This document shows positions 56,674 to 64,000 of a stretch of DNA of 64,000 nt, piece by piece; the stretch's first letter is position 1, and every line of letters begins with the position of its first letter. The translations under genes and the position numbers were made by a program. The notes below the pieces were generated by a model. It made no database searches, was not told the origin of the DNA, and worked only from the letters and a program-made list of their open reading frames with translations. The DNA is from Pyrobaculum islandicum DSM 4184 (GTDB taxonomy: Archaea > Thermoproteota > Thermoprotei > Thermoproteales > Thermoproteaceae), in the NCBI RefSeq assembly GCF_000015205.1, contig NC_008701.1, positions 496,001 to 560,000 on the forward strand, written 5' to 3'.

Positions 56674-58311
56674 ATGAATAAGTCTCTAGCTGTAGGAATA
56701 GTTGTTTTAGTTGTCGTGTTGGCAGTTATAGCAATATTCCTATCTCAACAACAAGCCCCTGCGCCCCGTCCGTTGCCACAGTCTTCAAGTCCCACTACAA
56801 CGCAGACTCCTATTCCCACCACGCCGAAGTCTTCTCCCACTTCTACAACGCCGCAACCAACTTCGCTTACGATCGGAGTGACAGATAAAGTCACCGACTT
56901 AGATCCAGCGAACGCCTACGACTTCTTTACATGGGAAATTTTCTACAACACAATGGCGGGGCTCGTTAGATACAAGCCGGGAACAACAGAGCTAGAGCCC
57001 GACCTAGCTGAGAATTGGACGGTGCTAGAGGGGGGCAAGGTGTGGGTGTTTAAACTAAGGCCAAATCTTAAGTTCTGTGACGGTACCCCGCTTACTGCCA
57101 GTGATGTAAAGCGGTCTATCGAGCGCGTAATGAAGATAAACGGGGACCCTGCTTGGCTTGTCACAGATTTTGTAGAAAAGGTAGAGACACCCAACGCAAC
57201 TACAGTGATCTTCTACTTGAAGACACCTGTCTCCTACTTCCTAGCGCTTGTAGCAACGCCGCCTTACTTCCCCGTACATCCAAAATATGTACCCGATAGA
57301 ATCGACTCGGATCAGACGGCAGGCGGCGCAGGGCCCTACTGTATAAAGTCATTTGTGAGAGACCAACAGATAGTGCTAGAGGCAAATCCATACTACTATG
57401 GGCCTAAGCCGCAGATATCTAAAGTTGTCATAAAGTTTTATAAAGACGCTACGACGCTGAGACTTGCCCTAGAAAGAGGCGAGGTCGATATAGCCTGGAG
57501 GACTCTTAATCCGCCTGATATTGAGGCGCTAAAGGCATCAGGCAAGTTTAAAATCGTCGAAGTGCCTGGTTCTTTTATACGTTACATAGTACTTAATCTC
57601 AATATGCCAGAGCTAAAGGACGTTAGAGTAAGACAAGCGCTGGCCGCCGCCGTGTGTAGAAAGGACATTGTGCAGACGGTATTCCGTGGCGCTGTTACGC
57701 CGCTTTATACTCTAATACCAGAGGGAATGTGGGGTTCTTACCCAGTCTTTAAGGAGAGGTACGGGGACTGTAACATAAGCCTAGCCAGATCCCTTCTACA
57801 GCAGGCTGGGTATAGCCAGAGCAAGAAACTGTCGATCGAGCTCTGGTATACGCCGACACACTACGGCGATACCGAAAAGGATCTTGCAGCAGTGTTGAAA
57901 GAGCAGTGGGAAGCCACAGGGCTTGTTTCTGTTACCGTGAAGTCGGCCGAGTGGGCTACATATGTACAGCAACTTAGAAGCGGCGCTATGATGGTATCTC
58001 TGCTGGGTTGGTATCCCGACTACCTGGATCCAGATGATTACACAACGCCGTTTCTCAAAAGCGGCTCTAACAAATGGTTGGGTAATGGCTATAGCAATCC
58101 AAAAATGGACGAGATACTCACCAAAGCCTCTGTTGAGGAAAGTCGGTTAGTTAGAGAACAGTTATATAGACAGGCACAACAACTGTTGGCGGAAGATGTG
58201 CCCATAATTCCTCTTGTACAAGGTAAGCTGTTTATAGCAACGAAGCCAAATATACAAGTCGTAGTAGATCCGACAATGATCCTGAGATATTGGGCAATAA
58301 AAATAGCCTAG
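56674..58311 (+). CDS. Oligopeptide/dipeptide ABC transporter substrate-binding protein
   Basis: 545 aa. N-terminal hydrophobic anchor (residues ~6-24), then a Ser/Thr/Pro-rich linker, then a type II binding fold (SBP family 5) with TDLDPANAYDFFTWEIFYN, the usual start of peptide-binding proteins. It captures peptides or sugars outside the cell. The gene is convergent with oppC-oppB, and the matching ATPases lie at 22.5-24.4 kb. Confidence 0.9.
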   Translation: MNKSLAVGIVVLVVVLAVIAIFLSQQQAPAPRPLPQSSSPTTTQTPIPTTPKSSPTSTTPQPTSLTIGVTDKVTDLDPANAYDFFTWEIFYNTMAGLVRYKPGTTELEPDLAENWTVLEGGKVWVFKLRPNLKFCDGTPLTASDVKRSIERVMKINGDPAWLVTDFVEKVETPNATTVIFYLKTPVSYFLALVATPPYFPVHPKYVPDRIDSDQTAGGAGPYCIKSFVRDQQIVLEANPYYYGPKPQISKVVIKFYKDATTLRLALERGEVDIAWRTLNPPDIEALKASGKFKIVEVPGSFIRYIVLNLNMPELKDVRVRQALAAAVCRKDIVQTVFRGAVTPLYTLIPEGMWGSYPVFKERYGDCNISLARSLLQQAGYSQSKKLSIELWYTPTHYGDTEKDLAAVLKEQWEATGLVSVTVKSAEWATYVQQLRSGAMMVSLLGWYPDYLDPDDYTTPFLKSGSNKWLGNGYSNPKMDEILTKASVEESRLVREQLYRQAQQLLAEDVPIIPLVQGKLFIATKPNIQVVVDPTMILRYWAIKIA

Positions 58312-59096
58312 TCTTTTTTCCCCAGTCTCTCCCCTAGTCCTTCTCCCAAAAGTGAAAACCCCAGCGCAGTTAACACTATAAATATGCCTGGAATAAGTAG
58401 CCACCAATAGCCGTTTATTATATAGGATTTGGCACTAGAAAGATCAAGACCCCAGTCAGGTGTTGGCGGTGTCACAGTATATCCAAAGAAGGCAAGCGCC
58501 GATTCTGTAAGCGCAGCGTCTGCTATGTTTATAGTCGCCACGACGACTAGAGAAGGCACGAGATTCGGCAGTACGTGTCTAAAAATTATCCTATGTCGTG
58601 GCATACCCAGGGAAACTGCAGCCTCTATGAAAAGACTGGATTTGACTACTAAAGTCTCGTTTCTTGCCATTCTGAAGTAAGTGGGTATATAGACGACGCC
58701 TATTGCCAATGCTGCGTTTAAAGGACTAGGTCCCAGCACGCTTGCGATAGCTATTGCAAGTATCAAACTGGGGAATGCGTACATGCTATCCATTACCATG
58801 TTTAACACCCTATCTGTTTTACCTCCGATGTAGCCTGAGAACATGCCAAGAGTAAATCCTATAGATGCAGAGAATAATGTGGCTAAAAGCGATACTCCTA
58901 TGATTACTTGTCCTCCGTAGAGAACTCGGCTTAATACATCACGACCTAAATTGTCTGTCCCAAAGGGGTGTTTTATACTAGGCGGGCTCAGCGGCTCTGC
59001 GACTTTTTTTGTAGGGTCGTATGGTGCCACCACCGGCGCGAGTGCTGAGAATATAATGACGAAAGCTACTAGGAAGGCGCCGGTTTTTAGCATCAT
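58308..59096 (-). CDS. Peptide ABC transporter permease, OppC/DppC type
   Basis: 262 aa, about six membrane segments. It has the loop GTDNLGRDVLSRVLYGGQ typical of DppC and the EAA loop EAAVSLGMPRHRIIFRHVLP that docks to the ATPase. Overlaps oppB by 4 bases on the minus strand and converges with the binding protein with a 4-base overlap. Confidence 0.92.
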   Translation of the reverse strand: MMLKTGAFLVAFVIIFSALAPVVAPYDPTKKVAEPLSPPSIKHPFGTDNLGRDVLSRVLYGGQVIIGVSLLATLFSASIGFTLGMFSGYIGGKTDRVLNMVMDSMYAFPSLILAIAIASVLGPSPLNAALAIGVVYIPTYFRMARNETLVVKSSLFIEAAVSLGMPRHRIIFRHVLPNLVPSLVVVATINIADAALTESALAFFGYTVTPPTPDWGLDLSSAKSYIINGYWWLLIPGIFIVLTALGFSLLGEGLGERLGKKD

Positions 59097-60106
59097 AGGC
59101 CTTTCCTAACCCTAGGGTCCAGTAATGCGTTTATTATGTCTACTAAGATATTCATGAATACAACAATAAATACAAACACAACTACTGTGCCTTGTACCGT
59201 AGTATAGTCGAGATATTGAATTCTCTCAAGAAGAAGAGTGCCAAGACCCGGCCACGAAAAAGTCGTCTCTGTCAAAACGGCGCCTTGTAATAAAAGCGCC
59301 AGTTGTAACCCCATCATTGTGACTGTTGGGACTATAGCTACACGATACGCCTTCCACAATACGCTCCACTCTCTAAACCCCATAGCTCTATATGCAAATA
59401 TAAAATCCTCTCCGAGAGTCTTTTTCATATTGTTTCTAATTAGACGTACAAAGACGCCAGATAACACCAGACCTAGCGTAAATGAGGGTAGTGCTAAATG
59501 CCAAACAGCGTCAAAAAACGAGTCTAGTCTCCTCGCTAAGAGAGAATCCAATAGGTAGAGACCCGTTATCTTCGGTGGCTCTAGACCCGGCGTTATACGG
59601 CCGGCGACGGGGAATAAGTTAAGCCACACTGAGAATATAAGCTGTAGCGCTAAGCCGATAAAAGGTATAAAAAGCACATATGCTACCATGGCATATACCC
59701 TGGTGGCCGTGTCGAATTTTCCGCCGTATTTTACCGCTAGAAATCCAAATAGATGGCCTAACACGATGCTTACGAAAAACGCCGAGATTGCTAATTCTAC
59801 AGTCGCCGGCAATCTGTCTATGATTTCATTAACTACTTCTCTTTTTCCAAATATTAAACTTCTCCCTAAGTTTCCTGTAAAGATTTGTGATAAGTAGTCA
59901 AAATATTGTATATAGATTGGTTTGTCTAATCCTGCCTCTCTTATTAATTGTTCTACATACTCTGGTGGAGCTTTCATGCCGACCATCGCTATTATAGGGT
60001 TCCCCGGTATGACCCTTAGTATAAAAAACACTACAGTAAGTAGAATTAATAAAGTCGGCACCGCTAAAAGAGTTCTAAAGGCGATATATCGTAATAGACT
60101 TGACAT
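59093..60106 (-). CDS. Peptide ABC transporter permease, OppB/DppB type
   Basis: 337 aa, six membrane segments. It has RVIPGNPIIAMVG near the N-terminus and the EAA loop AYRAMGFREWSVLWKAYRVA. First gene of the oppB-oppC pair. ATG 60106, with the minus-strand ataaatttt at about 60125-60133 as TATA box. That same A/T-rich stretch also serves as plus-strand TATA for tRNA-Ile. Confidence 0.92.
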   Translation of the reverse strand: MSSLLRYIAFRTLLAVPTLLILLTVVFFILRVIPGNPIIAMVGMKAPPEYVEQLIREAGLDKPIYIQYFDYLSQIFTGNLGRSLIFGKREVVNEIIDRLPATVELAISAFFVSIVLGHLFGFLAVKYGGKFDTATRVYAMVAYVLFIPFIGLALQLIFSVWLNLFPVAGRITPGLEPPKITGLYLLDSLLARRLDSFFDAVWHLALPSFTLGLVLSGVFVRLIRNNMKKTLGEDFIFAYRAMGFREWSVLWKAYRVAIVPTVTMMGLQLALLLQGAVLTETTFSWPGLGTLLLERIQYLDYTTVQGTVVVFVFIVVFMNILVDIINALLDPRVRKGL

Positions 60107-60154
60107 GAGTTTCTCAAAGAGACAAAATTTATAAGTTGGGGAGTATGCATCAAA

Positions 60155-60273
60155 GGGCCCGTGGCTTAGCCCGGTTAGAGCGCCCGGCTGATAGCCGGCC
60201 GGTCAGAGACCGGGAGGTCCCGTCAACCCCCTCGGCGGGGGGTTGGGATAGGGTTCAAATCCCGGCGGGCCCA
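60155..60273 (+). tRNA. tRNA-Ile (GAT) with two introns
   Basis: 119 bases plus encoded CCA (60274-60276). Acceptor stem GGGCCCG/CGGGCCC. Anticodon stem CCCGG/CCGGG with loop CTGATA-A, anticodon GAT. An intron of about 15 bases follows loop position 37, and a second of about 29 bases (GC-rich hairpin TCAACCCCC...GGGGGGTTGGGA) interrupts the 5' strand of the T stem. Removing both gives a normal 75-base tRNA. TATA atttataag is about 23 bases upstream. Confidence 0.85.
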
Positions 60274-60276
60274 CCA

Positions 60277-60903
60277 AATACGGATTTGTTTTTACCCTCC
60301 TCACGGCGTCTATTGTCAACGCCACGATGGGTATTGCCAGTGGGAGTAGGGCTTGGGGCGGTAGTAGTGGTATGTTTACGGCGCAGGCAAGGACGAGCGC
60401 GTTGTTTACCACGGCAGTTTAGCGACGGTGGCCAAGACCGCCGCGACGTGTCTAGCAACGCCGACCCCCTCCACCGAATAGGCCCACCTTCTTGTGTATA
60501 GTATCGCCATTGTAATGCCGACGTTGAGCGCGACTGCGAGCCAAGGGGTGTCTGCGAAGTACTGGTTCGTCTCGACGGCGCTGAAAGTCAAGTGTGTTGC
60601 ACTCTTGCCTTTCTTTCCAGGCGGGGGTTGCGACATGCGAATGTTGGCCGCGTTCTTGGCCGCGGTGGCGGGGGTCACGGCCGTCGTGTGGTACACTGCC
60701 TTCGCACTGACGCACTCCAAGACCGTCCTCCGGGCGCTCGCCGTGGTGTTGTCCACATCGGCCATCTCTGCCGTGGTTCTGGACATACTCACTTGGATAC
60801 TCCCCAAGGCCGTACAAGCGGCCGCCGCCTTGAGAGACGCCGAGACATGGGAGTAGGCTTGTTCCCGACAACCTAGTTTTTCTCTCCCACGCCATATGCG
60901 CCC
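60277..60903. other. GC-rich region with broken membrane-protein ORFs
   Basis: About 630 bases, richer in G+C than the rest of the window, starting at the 3' end of tRNA-Ile. On the minus strand two frames join across one missing base near 60408 to give a hydrophobic protein (ETNQYFADTPWLAVALNVG ... VVNNALVLACAVNIPLLPP) that ends by running into the tRNA. On the plus strand 60635-60856 is open for a 73-aa protein with two hydrophobic segments (LAAFLAAVAGVTAVVWY). Neither is recognised. It may be the remnant of an integrated element. Confidence 0.35.
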
Positions 60904-62032
60904 ATGAGCCAAACATACAGAGCGCCGAAGGTCAAAATCCCATGGCATCTCGTCGAGGAGAGGCCAGACGTCTTAGACACTGTAACGCGTATGTATTTAG
61001 CCGTCGAGGAATATGTAAAGAGACTGCTAAAGGAGTTGACGGGGCAAGAGGAGCCGAGACTCACGGCGGAGGAGTTGGACAGACTCCTCACGCTAGACAG
61101 GCGGGAGTTGGCGCACGGGATTATTGAAGAGACGTTCCACAAGTACGGACTTAAGAAGTACCTTGCAGAGTGGGCTAAATTCCTTTGGCGCGACGTAGTG
61201 TTCCATCGGGCGGTTCCGCTCTATGCCCAGTTGAGAGTCAAAGACGAGAGAGACGTGGGCAAAGCCGTCAAGTTGAAGAAGGGTAACATTGCTTGGATCA
61301 GAAAGCGGTTGGAAGAAGGCGCCAAGTCGAAACTCGCTTTCCTCGGTGTGGAGGTGAAGAGGAGCAAGAAGGAATCAACATACGGAAAGCTCTATATAGC
61401 GCTTGTCTTCGCCCGTGAAGCGACGCCGGTGGAGCTCAAGGCGATAGTTACCGTTGATATTAACCGTCTTGACTATGGCATAATAGTAGGCCTTCTCGTG
61501 GAGGGGAAGTTGAGACAGACGTTGAGACTTCCAGATGCGTCTGTAACTAGGGAGTCGGGGGAGACTTCACGAGGAGATAAGTAGGTTGGAAGAACGGGCC
61601 GCAAGGGAGACGGGCCCCGTCAGAAGGAGGCGGCTTGAGGAGAGGACGCGCCACCTCAAGTCCAGGCGGTTTAGGAAAATAGGGGGCGTTGTGACGCAGA
61701 TCGCTAGAGAGATTATTGAACTTGCTAGAGCAAACGACGCCGCAATCGTGGTTGACAAGATCGAGAACGAGAGTTACCGAGAGCTCAAGGAGAGCAACTG
61801 GAGTGGCGGAAAGAAGTACTTCCTAGACGGACTGGGTCAACTGAAGAGGAGACTGATGGAGTTGGCATTGTGGTACGGCCTGCCGTATTTAGAGGTTATA
61901 CAGCACAGCCTGCCCGAAATGCGGCGCCAAAATGGCAGAAGAGAGAAGCTACATCACGCATCGCCCCGCCTGCACTGACCATAGGGACCGGATTCCGCTG
62001 TTGTGGGCCAAGAGACGTTATTGAGAAATCCT
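60904..62032 (+). pseudogene. TnpB-family transposon protein, frameshifted
   Basis: Three plus-strand frames together encode a TnpB-like protein. Frame one (from 60904) has a helical N-terminus and the first RuvC part AIVTVDINRLDYGIIVG. After the GGGGG run at about 61555-61560, frame two (to about 61895) has AIVVDKIENESYRELKESNW, the second catalytic Glu region. Frame three then has STACPKCGAKMAEERSYITH and PACTDHRD, the zinc finger and third acidic motif, to a TGA near 62032. At least two frameshifts. No intact TnpA is next to it. Confidence 0.75.
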
Positions 62033-62110
62033 ACAGAAGACAAAACAACCGGCTTTTTCCTCCGTCCGGCGACCACCTCACTTTTAAACTCGTAAGTCCT
62101 TTCGCCCACG

Positions 62111-62264
62111 AACCAACCGGCCCTGGGGACCGGCCGGCTATTGCGGTCTGACGCGCCCGTCCGCCCGGGCACGGCCGGACCCCCACGCCCCGGGTTGTCC
62201 AGCGCGACTCGGGCACGTGCCCCGAGCCCCCAGGGAAGGCCGGTGAAGCAAAGGGGAACTCACC
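62111..62264 (+). ncRNA. Candidate structured RNA downstream of tnpB remnant
   Basis: A very GC-rich tract. Distant arms pair: CCGGCC+CTGGGG (62117-62128) with CCCCAG (62228-62233) and GGCCGG (62238-62243). Inside is the hairpin CTCGGG/CCCGAG (62208-62226), and after it GGTGA/TCACC (62242-62264). A plus-strand TATA-like cttttaaact at about 62081-62090 lies ~26 bases before 62111. Strand is inferred from that box. Universal RNase P and SRP motifs were not found, so the class is unknown. Confidence 0.45.
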
Positions 62265-62304
62265 AAAGTCTCTAAGTTTTTAAACTTAGCAAAAAATCGG
62301 CTTT

Positions 62305-62895
62305 ATGCATGTAGTATATAGCGTGGAGGAGGTTGAGATTCCTCAAAATGTTAAAGTAAGTGTCGAGAAGATTGGGCCGTTTGATTATGTAGTTAAAGTG
62401 AAGGGGCCTCTTGGCGAAATTACCAAGGAGTTTAGAAATACGCCGGTGGTTATGAATTTAAGAGATGGAAAGGTAGTGCTTGAAGTATTTAACGCTAGAA
62501 AAAAAGAGTATGCCATCCTTGGCGCTTACAAAGGCATTCTTAGAAATATGTTTCTTGGAGTCACCAAGGGCTGGAGGTACAAGCTGAAGGTTATATACAC
62601 GCACTTTCCTATGCTTGTAAAAGTGCAGGGAAATCAACTAATAATTGAGAATTTCCTTGGAAGAAAGTCAAAAATCGTACTTACAATACCCAGTGGTGTA
62701 AAGGTAGAAGTAAAAGGCAAGGAGGATATAATAGTAGAGGGCGTAGATAAAGATCTTGTTAGCCAATTTGCGGCTACGATACAGTCGGCCGTAGAGTTGA
62801 GAGGAGACGAGAGGCCCTCTCCACACGGCCGCGAAGGCGGTTTAGGCATTGTCGACGGAATCTACGTCGTTGGATATGAACATATTAAAAGTTAA
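62305..62895 (+). CDS. rpl6: 50S ribosomal protein L6 (uL6)
   Basis: 196 aa. Two L6 domains; the first starts IPQNVKVSVEKIGPFDYVVK with KGPLGEITKEF, the second has the HFPMLVKVQGNQLIIENFLG strand and a late KDLVSQFAATIQSAV. It binds 23S rRNA near the factor site. TATA tttttaaac (62277-62285) lies 24 bases before ATG 62305. It is separate from the main ribosomal operon. Confidence 0.95.
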   Translation: MHVVYSVEEVEIPQNVKVSVEKIGPFDYVVKVKGPLGEITKEFRNTPVVMNLRDGKVVLEVFNARKKEYAILGAYKGILRNMFLGVTKGWRYKLKVIYTHFPMLVKVQGNQLIIENFLGRKSKIVLTIPSGVKVEVKGKEDIIVEGVDKDLVSQFAATIQSAVELRGDERPSPHGREGGLGIVDGIYVVGYEHIKS

Positions 62896-63109
62896 ATTTT
62901 TGGAGCTTACGTGTCGTCTGCGCCTTTGTCTCTGCACTTTATGTCATCATAATATGTACAGTCTTAAATTAGCAGATCTGTTAGTCGGAGGTGCAGAGGG
63001 AATAAGCCCTTTGGCAAATGTAGCAAGCTTCGCCCTTTAGGACAGTGAGGAAGCCTCGTTTTGTTAAGAGTTTTGTATTTTTATAGCTAGACTTAATGCT
63101 TAACTAGTG

Positions 63110-63979
63110 CTAGTAGTACCCGACGAAAATTCCAAAAGGTATAAAGATGCCTACGGCGAGGTTTAAGTTAAATCCGCGCGCTACGTCTCCTCTTATGCCT
63201 AGTACTGCTGAGTATATTTCCAAGAAAGCCCCTATCGACGTTAGAACAAGCCCCCATATGTTAAGTCCGTAGCTTATGTAATTGACAATATACAAAGTTG
63301 CAGACGCGGACATTAGGAGAGCAGTTACTATATCGGCAGCTTTTAATCCAAAACACGCCGGTATACTCCCCAGCCTTTGTCTTTTATCAAATTCGTAATC
63401 TCCCTTTGAATACATGACGTCAAATCCGGCGACCCACAATGCCGAAGCTACAACTAATATCCATGGTGTTTTTGCTAAAGCTATTTGTATATCGTCTGGA
63501 TATGTCGCAATAGCCGCGCCCAGGGGTACTAATGCGTAAACTAAGCCTAGGTGTAAATGAGGAATACAGTGAACCCTCTTCGCGTAGGGATACGTCATGA
63601 CGACAGCCAGATATGGCAACGAAAGCGTCAAAGGCCATTTTCCAAGCGCCATCGCTGAAAGTATAAAAATGGCAACGCCGAAGAGGAAGACGCCATAGGC
63701 CTCTCTGAAGCTTATTTTACCAGATACAAGCATCCGTCTTTGAGTTCTAGGATTCAGCTTGTCTATAGGGTAGTCTGCAATATTATTCCAAGCCATCCCA
63801 GCAGTTCTAAGGCCAAAAACAGCAAGTCCTATAAATACGGCTTTCCAAAAGTCGATTACTCCACCTGTTAGTAGTGCCGCGGCATATGCCATGGGAAGGG
63901 TAAAAATAGTGTGTTCTACTCGTATAAACCTGAGGATTCTTATTGTAGTTGTGCCGACAACCTCAGGGTCGAATAGCAC
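63110..63979 (-). CDS. UbiA-family prenyltransferase
   Basis: 289 aa with about eight to nine membrane segments. First Asp-rich motif NNIADYPIDKLN and second DVMYSKGDYEFDKRQ, the Mg-diphosphate sites of UbiA proteins. The family attaches prenyl chains to aromatic acceptors, here perhaps for a menaquinone-type electron carrier, or to lipid heads. GTG start at 63979 is tentative: no TATA box is visible before the window ends, so the gene could begin slightly downstream. Confidence 0.88.
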   Translation of the reverse strand: MLFDPEVVGTTTIRILRFIRVEHTIFTLPMAYAAALLTGGVIDFWKAVFIGLAVFGLRTAGMAWNNIADYPIDKLNPRTQRRMLVSGKISFREAYGVFLFGVAIFILSAMALGKWPLTLSLPYLAVVMTYPYAKRVHCIPHLHLGLVYALVPLGAAIATYPDDIQIALAKTPWILVVASALWVAGFDVMYSKGDYEFDKRQRLGSIPACFGLKAADIVTALLMSASATLYIVNYISYGLNIWGLVLTSIGAFLEIYSAVLGIRGDVARGFNLNLAVGIFIPFGIFVGYY

Positions 63980-64000
63980 TTTTGTCTACACTACTGGATT

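Noticed and set aside
60136-60501. Plus-strand ORF across tRNA-Ile
   Set aside because: It reads through the tRNA and its introns; the tRNA fold explains the sequence.
60406-60948. Long minus-strand ORF of 180 aa
   Set aside because: Its N-terminal two-thirds overlap a more hydrophobic plus-strand ORF and have no recognisable pattern; only the last part looks coding and it is cut by a frameshift.
62033-62270. RNase P or SRP RNA gene in the GC-rich tract
   Set aside because: The conserved RNase P regions CR-I and CR-V were not found in a compatible order, and the SRP helix 8 motif is absent. A CR-V-like ACAAAACAACCGGCTT at 62040 lies at the wrong end for a P RNA.
62940-62956. Minus-strand ATGATGA as box C of a guide RNA
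   Set aside because: No box D CTGA follows within about 60 bases and the TATA-like sequence lies too close.

Overview
The window is chromosomal DNA of a hyperthermophilic crenarchaeon of the Thermoproteales, most likely Pyrobaculum (species not determinable from the window alone). The case rests on a 57-aa CC1-type chromatin protein, a ThermoDBP-like single-stranded DNA-binding protein, a Rpc34-like factor, a tRNA-Ile with two introns including one in the T arm, a C/D box guide RNA, tRNA genes that encode CCA, and TATA boxes placed about 25 bases before most start codons, i.e. mostly leaderless mRNAs. Starts given here were chosen by that TATA-to-start distance when the longest reading frame disagreed with it.

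Layout. 0.1-6.6 kb: membrane protein, eight-CBS protein, CDC48-type AAA ATPase, Hsp20 and ThermoDBP-like protein. 6.6-11.8 kb: THUMP/SPOUT protein, S11, radical SAM enzyme, DUF47 plus a divergent PiT-like permease, metallo-hydrolase. 11.8-14.4 kb: CC1, a frameshifted small GTPase, THEP1 NTPase, polyprenyl synthase, small HTH protein. 14.5-18.4 kb: ribH, ilvB-ilvN-ilvC, Nudix. 18.5-22.5 kb: unknown small genes, an mRNA-processing beta-CASP-like nuclease, L24 and S4e. 22.5-28.9 kb: OppD/OppF, PfkB kinase, HTH-CBS regulator, guide RNA, serA-aminotransferase-DUF89. 28.9-32.8 kb: a minus-strand run gar1-tfb-rpc34-thpR-cca. 32.8-36.6 kb: two TnpB-family remnants sharing an exact 103-bp repeat, flanking S8e, SRP19, GPN GTPase, L21e, RpoF and DUF655. 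36.6-42.6 kb: aIF5A, MTAP, aIF1, a nuclease-like protein, ArgS, S28e, L24e, L7Ae. 43.0-47.3 kb: branched-chain amino-acid ABC transporter. 47.3-53.2 kb: two tRNA-Ser, MFS permease, KaiC-like ATPase, SRP54, TrmY-like and Pus10. 53.2-60.3 kb: guaA, gamma-glutamyltransferase, tRNA-Leu, oligopeptide transporter, tRNA-Ile. 60.3-62.3 kb: a GC-rich island with broken membrane ORFs, a frameshifted tnpB and an RNA-like tract. 62.3-64 kb: L6 and a UbiA prenyltransferase.

The genes are mainly housekeeping. Several groups make functional sense: transcription plus tRNA end-maturation (gar1 to cca), m1-pseudouridine-54 formation (TrmY-like next to Pus10), serine synthesis with DUF89 as a possible missing phosphatase, and split peptide and amino-acid uptake systems. 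Accessory DNA is limited to decayed IS200/IS605-type transposon remnants and the GC-rich island beside tRNA-Ile. I see no CRISPR array, no toxin-antitoxin pair that I can defend and no complete unknown multi-gene system.
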